Shown: positions 1-5,941, numbered from the stretch's first letter. The stretch: 5,982 bases of DNA from Candidatus Omnitrophota bacterium (GCA_020062065.1 JAGUWZ010000104.1:1-5982); one strand, 5' to 3'. The notes: generated by a model from the letters alone, not told the origin. Numbers and translations: made by a program.

Positions 1-39
1 GCGTTTGATTTGCGAATATCTGCGTTAAAATTGGGTTGA
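1..39 (+). CDS. possible C-terminal end of an upstream gene (partial)
   Basis: The frame beginning at base 1 is open and reads AFDLRISALKLG before a TGA at 37-39. Hydrophobic and polar residues alternate, as in an amphipathic beta-strand, but 12 residues are too few to identify a family. A second frame (2-28, RLICEYLR then TAA) is also open from the window edge, so the frame is not proven. If it is a gene, it ends 52 bases before the next start. This is a low-confidence call, made only because the window edge cuts through it. Confidence 0.2.
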   Translation, partial: AFDLRISALKLG

Positions 40-80
40 TTATCATTTTACTAGTTATTAAATCAGCTTATTATTCTCAA

Positions 81-85
81 AAGGA
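81..85 (+). promoter_or_regulatory. ribosome binding site of the DUF2490-like gene
   Basis: AAGGA lies 6 bases upstream of the ATG at 92 and supports that start. No convincing promoter is visible upstream: TTGATT at 36-41 with TAAATC at 59-64 has the right 17-bp spacing but a poor -10. Confidence 0.6.
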
Positions 86-91
86 AACAAG

Positions 92-751
92 ATGAAGAAA
101 ACGATTTTTTTGACAATCGGATTAGTCTTACTTTTGACACCAAAGGTTTATGCTTACGAGGACGGAGATTTTCAAATATGGAATACTGATGTAGAGGAAT
201 TAAAAATTAACAAGGAATTAAAATTAGCAATTGAAGAAGAATTTCGCTGGGGAAGTAATGCCCACGAATTTTATTATCAACACTACGACGTCGGGTTCTT
301 TTATGACCTGCGAAGCTGGTTGAATATTGGAGGAGGATATCGTCAAATTTATGAATTAGTTAAAGGAAAATTTAAACCGGAAAACGAACCTTATCTAACC
401 GCAACATTAGTTTGGGATCTAGAGGGGTTTAAATTTGAGGATCGTAACCGCATGGAATACCGAAATTTTGATTATAAGGATGACTCCTGGAGATATCGTA
501 ACAAAGCGACATTAAAGTTGCCGTGGAAGTTTACCAAGATAGATATTCAGCCGTATCTCTCAGATGAAATCTTTATATCTTTTGGCAGTGTGCCCAGCGA
601 ATTAAACCAGAACAGGTTTTCTTCCGGGTTTAGTATGAACTTGGCCAAGAATTTGAAAGCAGAAATTTATTATATGCTGCAGAGCGCCAAAAGTTCAGGA
701 AAGTGGGTAGATGTCAATGTGTTGGGGACGAAGCTAAAGATAGCGTTTTAA
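92..751 (+). CDS. DUF2490-like predicted outer-membrane beta-barrel protein
   Basis: A 219-residue protein of unknown exact function, predicted to sit in the outer membrane. Residues 1-21 form a signal peptide (MKK start, hydrophobic core at about 5-16, likely cleavage after VYA, mature start YEDGDF). The mature part is a series of short strands with alternating hydrophobic and polar residues, rich in Y, W and F, and it ends in KLKIAF. A terminal phenylalanine is the usual signal for insertion by the BAM machinery. The DFQIWNTDVEELKINKELKL start, the EEEFRWG segment (49-54) and the length fit the DUF2490 family as I know it; this is recognition by eye, not a search. It lies 75 bases upstream of pstS on the same strand with no visible terminator between, so it may help phosphate cross the outer membrane. 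However, the Pho box lies after it, so co-regulation is not shown. Confidence 0.7.
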   Translation: MKKTIFLTIGLVLLLTPKVYAYEDGDFQIWNTDVEELKINKELKLAIEEEFRWGSNAHEFYYQHYDVGFFYDLRSWLNIGGGYRQIYELVKGKFKPENEPYLTATLVWDLEGFKFEDRNRMEYRNFDYKDDSWRYRNKATLKLPWKFTKIDIQPYLSDEIFISFGSVPSELNQNRFSSGFSMNLAKNLKAEIYYMLQSAKSSGKWVDVNVLGTKLKIAF

Positions 752-752
752 G

Positions 753-785
753 ATTTCACATAGATTTTACATTAACTTCACCTAG
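753..785 (+). promoter_or_regulatory. candidate Pho box (three 11-bp direct repeats) upstream of pstS
   Basis: Three heptamers in exact 11-bp phase: ATTTCAC (753-759), ATTTTAC (764-770) and ACTTCAC (775-781), separated by 4-bp spacers ATAG, ATTA and CTAG. This is the 7+4 architecture bound by PhoB-type response regulators. The first unit matches the E. coli unit CTGTCAC at 5 of 7 positions. The array begins two bases after the stop codon of the preceding gene. A -10-like TATAGG starts 10 bases after the last unit, so the array would replace the -35 region as in PhoB-activated promoters. The regulator itself is not in the window. Confidence 0.7.
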
Positions 786-791
786 GCATAA

Positions 792-797
792 TATAGG
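792..797 (+). promoter_or_regulatory. candidate -10 element of the pst promoter
   Basis: TATAGG sits 10 bases past the last Pho-box heptamer, and no TTGACA-like -35 is present, as expected for an activator-dependent promoter. The predicted transcript would start near 804, giving a leader of roughly 23 bases. Alternatives are CATAAT at 787-792 and TAAAAT at 798-803. Confidence 0.5.
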
Positions 798-815
798 TAA
801 AATATGCTATAAACT

Positions 816-821
816 AGGAGG
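816..821 (+). promoter_or_regulatory. strong ribosome binding site that fixes the GTG start of pstS
   Basis: A perfect AGGAGG ends 5 bases before GTG at 827. A nearer ATG at 823-825 is only one base from the AGGAGG and runs into TAA after three codons (ATG CGT GTT TAA). The real start must therefore be the GTG, whose frame gives a proper signal peptide. Confidence 0.9.
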
Positions 822-826
822 AATGC

Positions 827-1681
827 GTGTTTAAGAGATTGTTATTCGTTCTGATAGTGGTTACATTCGCAACTTCCGCATTTGCGGCAAAAGCTAAAAA
901 TTTAATACAAGTCAAAGGTTCGGATACTATGGTTAATTTAGGCCAGGCCTGGGCTGAAAAGTATATGGAGAAAAATCCTACTAATTTCGTAGCTGTTACA
1001 GGCGGAGGTTCAGGCACAGGTCTATCGAGTCTCATCAGCGGCACCTGTGATATTGCTATGAGTTCAAGGAATATCAAAGAGAAGGAAATTAGTCTTGCCA
1101 AGCAAAAAGGCATAAATCCTAATGAAATAAAAGTGGCATTAGATGGCCTTGCGGTTGTTGTGAATCCGAATAACCCCGTAAGCAAGCTTACTATAGATCA
1201 ACTGGCAGCAATTTTTACCGGCAGAGTTGCTAATTGGAAAGAATTAGGTGGGAAAAATGAGAAGATTGTGATACTCTCGCGCGAAGTTAACTCTGGAACC
1301 CATGTTTATTTTAAGGAACATGTCTTAAGAAAGAATGAGCCTAATAGCAAAGAAGAATTTGCCCCAAGCGCTTTAATGCTTTCATCTTCTCAGGCAATCG
1401 CAGATGAAGTAGCAGGGAATCCCGCTGCTATTGGTTACTATGGAATGGGGTATATTTCGAAAAAACAAAAGCCATTACATATAGCCAAAGATGAGAAATC
1501 AGAATATGAAGCGCCGACAATAGAGAACGTCATAAATGGTAAATACCCGATTTCAAGGCCGTTATTTCTCTATACCAACGGCATGCCGGAAGGCGCGGTA
1601 AAGAATTTTATAGATTTTGCGCTTTCTAAAGAAGGGCAGGATATTGTTTTGGTGACAGATTTTGTGCCAGTTAATAAATAA
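827..1681 (+). CDS. pstS: PstS, periplasmic phosphate-binding protein of the Pst ABC transporter
   Basis: Captures inorganic phosphate in the periplasm and delivers it to PstC/PstA. The 284-residue product starts with GTG (see the AGGAGG at 816). Residues 1-20 are a type I signal peptide (FKR, hydrophobic core, AFA before the cleavage site). No lipobox cysteine is present, so the protein should be soluble in the periplasm. Phosphate-site motifs of the PstS/PBP-like family are visible: GSDT at 31-34, TGGGSGTG at 58-65, D75 followed by SSR at 79-81, and SREVNSGTH at 151-159. The length fits the short PstS type (about 270-300) rather than the longer E. coli type. It is the first gene after the Pho box and, as the binding protein, probably the most highly expressed. 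pstC begins 5 bases after its stop. Confidence 0.95.
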   Translation: MFKRLLFVLIVVTFATSAFAAKAKNLIQVKGSDTMVNLGQAWAEKYMEKNPTNFVAVTGGGSGTGLSSLISGTCDIAMSSRNIKEKEISLAKQKGINPNEIKVALDGLAVVVNPNNPVSKLTIDQLAAIFTGRVANWKELGGKNEKIVILSREVNSGTHVYFKEHVLRKNEPNSKEEFAPSALMLSSSQAIADEVAGNPAAIGYYGMGYISKKQKPLHIAKDEKSEYEAPTIENVINGKYPISRPLFLYTNGMPEGAVKNFIDFALSKEGQDIVLVTDFVPVNK

Positions 1682-1686
1682 AATAT

Positions 1687-2553
1687 ATGCGTAAGCTAAA
1701 AGAGTTTATTATTGAAAAATTAATCTTAATTTGCGGTTTAGCTTCAATATTCTTTGTAGTGCTGATTTTTTTATTCTTGCTTAAAGAGGGGCTTGCAGTA
1801 TTTAAGACTGTAAACCCTTTAAAATTTCTCTTTGGTAAGAGCTGGTATCCTATTTCAGAGCCTGCGCAGTTAGGAATCCTGCCGTTAATTCTAGGGTCTC
1901 TATTAGTTACTTTGGGAGCGGCAATCATTTCCATACCCATAGGCGTTGGTTGTGCTATTTATATCGCTGAGATAGCCCCATTAAAGATCAAGGAGATTCT
2001 TAAGGCAGGGATAGAGTTGTTAGCAGCTATTCCCAGCGTTGTCTTAGGTTTTATCGGCATGGTAACCCTTGTCCCTTTAGTAAAAAATATCTTTCATCTA
2101 CCAACAGGTCTGACTGCTTTATCTGGTTCAATAATGTTGGCGTTTATGGCCATGCCCACCATAGTTTCTATTGCCGAGGATGCCTTGTATTCTGTCCCTA
2201 AGACGTATAAAGAAGGCGCTCTTGCCTTAGGAGCGACACACTGGCAGGCGATATGGCGGGTAATGCTTCCAGCAGCATCAAGCGGCATACTTGCTGCAGT
2301 TATGCTTGGGATCGGTCGAGTAATCGGTGAAACTATGGCAGTGATGATGATTACTGGTAACGCTGCGGTTATACCCAAGAGCATCTTAGTGCCCGTAAGA
2401 ACTTTAACCGCTACTATTGCCGCTGAAATGGGAGAGGCGGTAGTAGGCAGCGAACATTATTTTGCTTTGTTTGCCATCGGCATAGTCCTGTTTGTTATTA
2501 GCTTTGCAATTAACGTAAGCGCAGATTTATTTCTGCACAAAAGACAACAATGA
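1687..2553 (+). CDS. pstC: PstC, phosphate ABC transporter permease subunit
   Basis: One of the two inner-membrane channel subunits. The 288-residue product has six likely membrane segments at about 11-33, 63-95, 109-133, 142-163, 197-224 and 257-280. The EAA loop that docks onto the ATPase subunit is clear at 176-195 (EGALALGATHWQAIWRVMLP, with conserved G182 and the final LP). It is followed by GRVIGETMAV at 209-218, the conserved Arg/Glu stretch of Pst permeases. The ATG lies 5 bases after the pstS stop and no Shine-Dalgarno sequence is visible in the AT-only region before it, so translation probably depends on ribosomes finishing pstS. It overlaps pstA by 4 bases (ATGA). Confidence 0.95.
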   Translation: MRKLKEFIIEKLILICGLASIFFVVLIFLFLLKEGLAVFKTVNPLKFLFGKSWYPISEPAQLGILPLILGSLLVTLGAAIISIPIGVGCAIYIAEIAPLKIKEILKAGIELLAAIPSVVLGFIGMVTLVPLVKNIFHLPTGLTALSGSIMLAFMAMPTIVSIAEDALYSVPKTYKEGALALGATHWQAIWRVMLPAASSGILAAVMLGIGRVIGETMAVMMITGNAAVIPKSILVPVRTLTATIAAEMGEAVVGSEHYFALFAIGIVLFVISFAINVSADLFLHKRQQ

Positions 2554-3398
2554 AAAATCCTTACAGAACGCAGAATATCGCATTTTTCTTTTTATTCTTA
2601 GCCACACTTTTAATAATCATACCGGTTGGACTGATAGTTGTGGTTATTATCCAAAAAGGATTGCCTGCGATTAACTGGCAATTCCTTTCGGATATACCGC
2701 GGCAAGGAATGCGCGCAGGCGGAATATTGCCGGCAATTATAGGGACATTATATCTAGTTACAGGAGCGATTATCTTTGCTTTACCAATAGGTCTTCTTTC
2801 AGCCATATATTTAAGCGAATATGCAAAAGACAATATGCTTACCCGGATTATAAAATTAGCAATTGTTAATCTGGCAGGCGTACCCTCTGTAGTTTATGGA
2901 CTTTTTGGCCTAGCCCTTTTTGTAGTATTTTTAAAATTTGGAGCATCAATTCTTTCTGGTTCGCTTACGCTTGGAATTATGATCCTTCCTGTAATTATTA
3001 CTGCTTCAAGCGAAGCATTAGAAAGTGTTCCGTATTCTTTCCGCGAGGTAAGTTTATCTTTAGGCGCAAGTAAATGGCAGACCACCAGACACATTGTTTT
3101 GCCGAATGCCCTACCCGGAATACTGACCGGAACGATCTTAGGTTTGGGGCGAGCAGCAGGAGAGACAGCGCCCATACTTTTTACTGTTGCGGCTTTTTAC
3201 CTACCACAACTGCCTAAGTCTATCTTCGATCAGGCAATGGCTTTACCCTACCATCTTTATGTTATCTCAACCCAGGTGCCTAATGTCGATGAAAAAGTGC
3301 GTTATGGAACGGCGCTGGTATTACTAACATTAGTTTTGTTTATGAACTTAGTGGCGATAATCATCCGTTATAAATTCAGGAAAAATAAAAAATGGTAA
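2550..3398 (+). CDS. pstA: PstA, phosphate ABC transporter permease subunit
   Basis: Partner of PstC in the membrane channel. The 282-residue product has six likely membrane segments at about 11-34, 58-89, 103-128, 132-152, 188-215 and 252-274. The cytoplasmic EAA loop is at 166-185 (EVSLSLGASKWQTTRHIVLP, G172 and final LP), followed by GLGRAAGETAP at 198-208. The GETAP form, against GETMAV in PstC, is what separates PstA from PstC. The start overlaps the pstC stop (ATGA, 2550-2553), typical of coupled translation, and only a weak purine run precedes it. Its 3' end overlaps pstB1 by 7 bases. Because PstC and PstA differ, each can select a different ATPase subunit, which matters for the unusual PstB pair downstream. 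Confidence 0.95.
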   Translation: MKNPYRTQNIAFFFLFLATLLIIIPVGLIVVVIIQKGLPAINWQFLSDIPRQGMRAGGILPAIIGTLYLVTGAIIFALPIGLLSAIYLSEYAKDNMLTRIIKLAIVNLAGVPSVVYGLFGLALFVVFLKFGASILSGSLTLGIMILPVIITASSEALESVPYSFREVSLSLGASKWQTTRHIVLPNALPGILTGTILGLGRAAGETAPILFTVAAFYLPQLPKSIFDQAMALPYHLYVISTQVPNVDEKVRYGTALVLLTLVLFMNLVAIIIRYKFRKNKKW

Positions 3399-4138
3399 AG
3401 TTCAAAATACACGATTTAAATATTTGGTTTGGCTCTATCCATGCCTTAAAGCAGGTGAATATGGAGATTCAATCTAATGAAATCTTAAGCATAATTGGAC
3501 CTGCAAATAGTGGCAAGACAACTTTTTTACGCACGCTTAATCGTTTAAATGACCTTAATACGAATTTTAAGATGACCGGAGCGGTAGAGATAGAAGGGGA
3601 AGATATAAGGGGAATTAATATAGAGGTATTGCGCCGTAAGATAGGCATGGTATTTGCCTTGCCCTTGCCGCTCCCCTTATCCATATTTGAGAATGTATCC
3701 TATGGGCTTAGGATGCATGGAGAAAGAAAGAAAAAAAAGCTGGAAGAAAAAGTAGAAGAAGCATTACAGCAAGCATATCTCTGGGAGGAAGTAAAAAATC
3801 GGCTGGAGGAATCGGCTTTTAAATTATCAGGAGGGCAGCAGCAGCGCCTTTGTATTGCAAGGACGTTAGCAGTAGGGCCTGAAGTAATCTTATTTGATGA
3901 ACCATGTTCTGGGCTTGATCCTATTTCTACAGCGAAAGTAGAAGAGGCTATGGTTAAACTAAAACAAAAATATACAATCGTTTTAGTAACAAATAACGTA
4001 AAGCAAGCAGCCAGGGTTGGCGATAGGACAGCTTTCTTTTTAAATGGCGAGCTTATCGAGCTGGATAGAACAGATAAAATCTTTACTGCACCCTTCGACA
4101 AACGCACGGATGGTTATATCAGAGGGAAATTTGGATAA
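3392..4138 (+). CDS. pstB: PstB1, phosphate transporter ATPase with degenerate Q-loop and H-loop
   Basis: Cytoplasmic ATP-binding subunit of Pst, 248 residues, a normal PstB length. Domain order: A-loop aromatic F13; Walker A G36-T43 (GPANSGKT, consensus-compatible but unlike the usual GPSGCGKS); Q-loop at 86-96; signature LSGGQ at 145-149, perfect; Walker B VILFDE at 165-170 with catalytic E170 kept; D-loop SGLD at 173-176; H-loop at 199-203. Two key residues are missing. The Q-loop reads [11 protein letters not shown], with Ala at 89 (codon GCC, 3656-3658) instead of Gln. The switch motif reads VTNNV, with Asn201 (AAT, 3992-3994) instead of His. The frame is intact with no stops, so this is not simple decay. 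It overlaps pstA by 7 bases and pstB2 by 1. It probably pairs with PstB2 and supplies the working LSGGQ. Confidence 0.93.
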   Translation: MVKFKIHDLNIWFGSIHALKQVNMEIQSNEILSIIGPANSGKTTFLRTLNRLNDLNTNFKMTGAVEIEGEDIRGINIEVLRRKIGMVFALPLPLPLSIFENVSYGLRMHGERKKKKLEEKVEEALQQAYLWEEVKNRLEESAFKLSGGQQQRLCIARTLAVGPEVILFDEPCSGLDPISTAKVEEAMVKLKQKYTIVLVTNNVKQAARVGDRTAFFLNGELIELDRTDKIFTAPFDKRTDGYIRGKFG

Positions 4139-4893
4139 TGGCAAAGATAATAACTAAAAATTTGAATCTCTGGTACGGTGGCTTTCATGCTCTTAAAGAC
4201 ATAAATTCAAGCTTTGAGGCAAACAGGATTACTGCCATCATCGGCCCTTCGGGATGTGGCAAATCTACTCTTCTTAGGGTCTTCAATCGTATGAATGATT
4301 TAATTGATGGCGTGCGTACGGATGGAGAAGTCCTAATTGAAGATACTAATATTCTGAATTCTCAGACAGATTTAGTAGTCTTGCGTAAAAAAGTAGGAAT
4401 GGTGTTTCAGCGTCCCAATCCATTTCCTTTGTCAATTTATGAAAATATAGTTTTCGCAGAGAAGATTCATGGGGAGGGTGTAACCAGGGATAAATTAGAT
4501 GAAATAGTGGAAACAAGCCTTAAGGGGGTTCTTTTGTGGGAGGAGTTAAAAGATAAGCTAAATGAGCCCGCTTTAAAATTATCCTTAGAAGAGAAACAAA
4601 GGCTTTGTATTGCCAGGCTCATTGCGGTTAAGCCTGATGTCTTGTTAATGGATGAGCCCTGCTCTAGCTTAGATCCGCAAGCAACCGCAAGAGTCGAAGA
4701 ATTAATGCGGGAACTAAAGAATAAATATACTATAATAATAGTTACCCACAATATGCAGCAGGCAGCGCGTGTTTCAGATGATACGGGTTTTATGCTTTTA
4801 GGTGAACTAATAGAATTTGGAAAAACAGAAGAAATATTTACCGCGCCAGGTGATAGGCGCACAGAAGATTATATTACCGGAAGATACGGATAA
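4138..4893 (+). CDS. pstB: PstB2, phosphate transporter ATPase with degenerate signature motif
   Basis: Second ATP-binding subunit, 251 residues, clearly a tandem paralogue of PstB1: about half the positions match by eye, and both end in IFTAP-x-D-[KR]-RT...YI-x-G-[KR]-[FY]-G. A-loop Y13, Walker [10 protein letters not shown] at 36-44, Q-loop Gln91 (VFQRPNPFP), Walker B VLLMDE at 168-173, D-loop SSLD at 176-179 and switch His204 (VTHNM) are all canonical. The signature is not. Where PstB has LSGGQQQR, this protein has LSLEEKQR (148-155; codons TTA GAA GAG at 4585-4593), losing both glycines and the glutamine. The start uses TAATG, overlapping the pstB1 stop by one base. It retains everything PstB1 lost and lacks what PstB1 kept, so it probably forms the one complete ATPase site together with PstB1. 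Confidence 0.93.
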   Translation: MAKIITKNLNLWYGGFHALKDINSSFEANRITAIIGPSGCGKSTLLRVFNRMNDLIDGVRTDGEVLIEDTNILNSQTDLVVLRKKVGMVFQRPNPFPLSIYENIVFAEKIHGEGVTRDKLDEIVETSLKGVLLWEELKDKLNEPALKLSLEEKQRLCIARLIAVKPDVLLMDEPCSSLDPQATARVEELMRELKNKYTIIIVTHNMQQAARVSDDTGFMLLGELIEFGKTEEIFTAPGDRRTEDYITGRYG

Positions 4894-4898
4894 AAATC

Positions 4899-4903
4899 GG
4901 AGG
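4899..4903 (+). promoter_or_regulatory. ribosome binding site that fixes the phoU start
   Basis: GGAGG lies 6 bases before ATG at 4910. The open frame extends upstream to an ATG at 4817, but that start has no such site, would overlap pstB2 by 77 bases, and would add 31 residues unlike any PhoU N-terminus. This places the true start at 4910. Confidence 0.9.
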
Positions 4904-4909
4904 TTTAAA

Positions 4910-5587
4910 ATGGAACGGCATGTTGATCAAGAACTAAAAGAATTGAATAAGGATATTCTTAAGCTGGGCGCTTTGGCAGAAGAAGTTATTTATAAATCAA
5001 TTGAAGCGCTGAAAAATCGGGATAGGGATATGGCTAAGAGTGTCATAGAAAATGATTCCAATATTGATAAATTGGAATTAGCGGTAGATGAAAAATGCAT
5101 TGATTTGATAGCGCGCTATCAACCTATGGCTGGTGACCTCCGCTTTATTACCACTGGGATGAAAATAAATACTGACTTGGAAAGAATAGCAGATATTGCG
5201 GTAGATATAGCCCAGCGGACGCTTGAAATAGTGGATAAGCCTCTTTTAAAACCATTAATTGATATACCTAAACTGGCGGCTGTTGCGCAAAATATGGTTA
5301 AGATGTCCATAGACTCATTTGTGAGGGGAGATATTGCTTTAGCTAAAAAGGTATTGCTATCCGATTCCGAAGCTGATCAACTTCGCAACGCCATACAAAA
5401 AGAACTTATTGAAGATTATATGGTGAAAGATGGGACTACTGCGCCAAGAGCGGTTCAGTTATTACTAATAGCTCGCTTCTTGGAGCGTATATGTGATCAT
5501 ACTACTAATATCGCAGAAGACGTGATCTATTTGGTTCAAGCCGAAGTTGTAAAGCATCACCCTGAGAAATTAAAGAATAACAAATAG
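4910..5587 (+). CDS. phoU: PhoU, phosphate signalling and transport regulator
   Basis: Cytoplasmic regulator that links the state of the Pst transporter to the PhoR/PhoB-type two-component system and holds back the Pho response when phosphate is plentiful. The 225-residue product has the normal PhoU length and two tandem, mainly helical repeats of about 100 residues (roughly 10-108 and 118-212). Each carries the family's metal-cluster motif: ERIAD at 91-95 with D99, and ERICD at 192-196 with N200 and D204. RYQPMAGDLRFI at 69-80 is the conserved loop of the first repeat; the equivalent in the second repeat is at about 177-187. It starts 16 bases after pstB2 with its own good ribosome binding site, unlike the overlapping transporter genes, so it can be translated independently. 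No terminator is visible directly after it. Confidence 0.95.
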   Translation: MERHVDQELKELNKDILKLGALAEEVIYKSIEALKNRDRDMAKSVIENDSNIDKLELAVDEKCIDLIARYQPMAGDLRFITTGMKINTDLERIADIAVDIAQRTLEIVDKPLLKPLIDIPKLAAVAQNMVKMSIDSFVRGDIALAKKVLLSDSEADQLRNAIQKELIEDYMVKDGTTAPRAVQLLLIARFLERICDHTTNIAEDVIYLVQAEVVKHHPEKLKNNK

Positions 5588-5635
5588 TTCCCAATTTATT
5601 TGTCAAAGGTAGTGTAATAGGACAGCCATTCTTAA

Positions 5636-5740
5636 GGCTTAGGCGAACTTCGAGCGGTCGATGCAGTAACAAACGCCTTACAGGTTTCTTCTGTAGGACA
5701 TTCTGATGTAACAGCTGCACTGAGGTATTATGTGGAGTAA
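5636..5740 (+). pseudogene. probable remnant of a tyrosine recombinase C-terminus
   Basis: The frame between stops at 5633 and 5738 ends in VGHSDVTAALRYYVE then TAA. This strongly resembles the box II end of tyrosine recombinases (XerD: LGHSDLSTTQIYTHVA). The histidine (CAT, 5699-5701) and the first tyrosine of YY (TAT, 5726-5728) are 9 residues apart, the same as the catalytic H270-Y279 spacing of E. coli XerD. A leucine is replaced by Val before GHSD. Upstream, stops at 5615, 5618 and 5633 break the frame, and there is no catalytic HxxR motif or start codon. What remains is about 34 residues, too short to be active. It may mark a lost mobile element. Chance similarity cannot be excluded for so short a stretch. 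Confidence 0.45.
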
Positions 5741-5770
5741 CAGTTTGGGCTTTTAAAAGAACTCCTTTCT

Positions 5771-5791
5771 TTTTAACCCCCGAGGTTAAAA
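5771..5791. repeat. inverted repeat, 8-bp perfect stem
   Basis: TTTTAACC (5771-5778) and GGTTAAAA (5784-5791) flank the 5-base loop CCCGA. It is not followed by a T-run on either strand, so it is not a standard intrinsic terminator; it could be an operator or an RNA hairpin. The GAGGTT of its right side (5782-5787) is also complementary to AACCTC at 5811-5816, giving an alternative pairing. Confidence 0.5.
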
Positions 5792-5875
5792 TAAGTTTAA
5801 TCTATATGTAAACCTCATGGTTAGGTCCTACCAGTTCGTTGGAGCGCTTCCAAGAGCTCAAAACTACTACCAGGA

Positions 5876-5907
5876 TCAAGAAAAGTTTAGGCTAAAACTT
5901 TTCTTGA
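5876..5907. repeat. perfect 13-bp inverted repeat overlapping a -35-like element
   Basis: TCAAGAAAAGTTT (5876-5888) and AAACTTTTCTTGA (5895-5907) are perfect reverse complements around AGGCTA. The right arm runs into TTGACA at 5904-5909, a perfect -35 sequence, though no good -10 follows at 17 bp (TGTGCT at 5927-5932). It could be a repressor operator for the downstream gene or a GC-poor terminator; the lack of a GC core and of an immediate T-run argues against a typical terminator. Confidence 0.6.
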
Positions 5908-5912
5908 CAACC

Positions 5913-5938
5913 CAACTTTTTTAAGTTGTGCTTTTATT
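5913..5938 (+). terminator. weak hairpin followed by a T-rich run (possible terminator or attenuator)
   Basis: CAACTT (5913-5918) and AAGTTG (5923-5928) form a 6-bp stem with a TTTT loop, followed after GTG by CTTTTATT (5931-5938). The stem is weak and AT-rich. It lies about 40 bases before the next start codon, so if it works it could end pst read-through or attenuate the downstream gene. Confidence 0.3.
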
Positions 5939-5941
5939 GAA

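Noticed and set aside
814..1185. Minus-strand open frame of 123 codons opposite pstS
   Set aside because: Shadow of a clear sense gene, covering its signal peptide and phosphate-site codons; no independent support.
3497..3520. PstB1 Walker A (GPANSGKT) as a loss of ATP binding
   Set aside because: It still fits GxxxxGK[ST] with Lys42 and Thr43, so ATP binding is expected even though the wording is unusual for PstB.
3700..4862. Two similar minus-strand open frames (3700-4107 and 4467-4862) antisense to the two pstB genes
   Set aside because: Their similarity follows from the paralogy of the sense genes; they lack ribosome sites and any recognisable product.
4817..4909. N-terminal extension of phoU from an ATG at 4817
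   Set aside because: It would overlap pstB2 by 77 bases, has no matching ribosome site, and adds residues unlike PhoU. The GGAGG at 4899 marks ATG 4910.
5505..5720. Minus-strand open frame of 71 codons across the phoU end
   Set aside because: Overlaps the conserved phoU C-terminus and has low-complexity Leu/Arg content typical of a shadow frame.
5829..5848. tRNA T-arm-like CCAGTTCG and nearby TTGGA/TCCAA inverted repeat
   Set aside because: The loop does not fit TTCRANY, and no acceptor, D or anticodon arms can be drawn around it.
5817..5924. Small + strand frame of 35 codons (starts MVRSYQFVG)
   Set aside because: No Shine-Dalgarno sequence, and most of its 3' half is the 13-bp inverted repeat and a palindrome. 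No family recognised.
5904..5934. MerR-type promoter with operator CAACTT/AAGTTG between -35 and -10
   Set aside because: No acceptable -10 is present at 17-20 bp from TTGACA.
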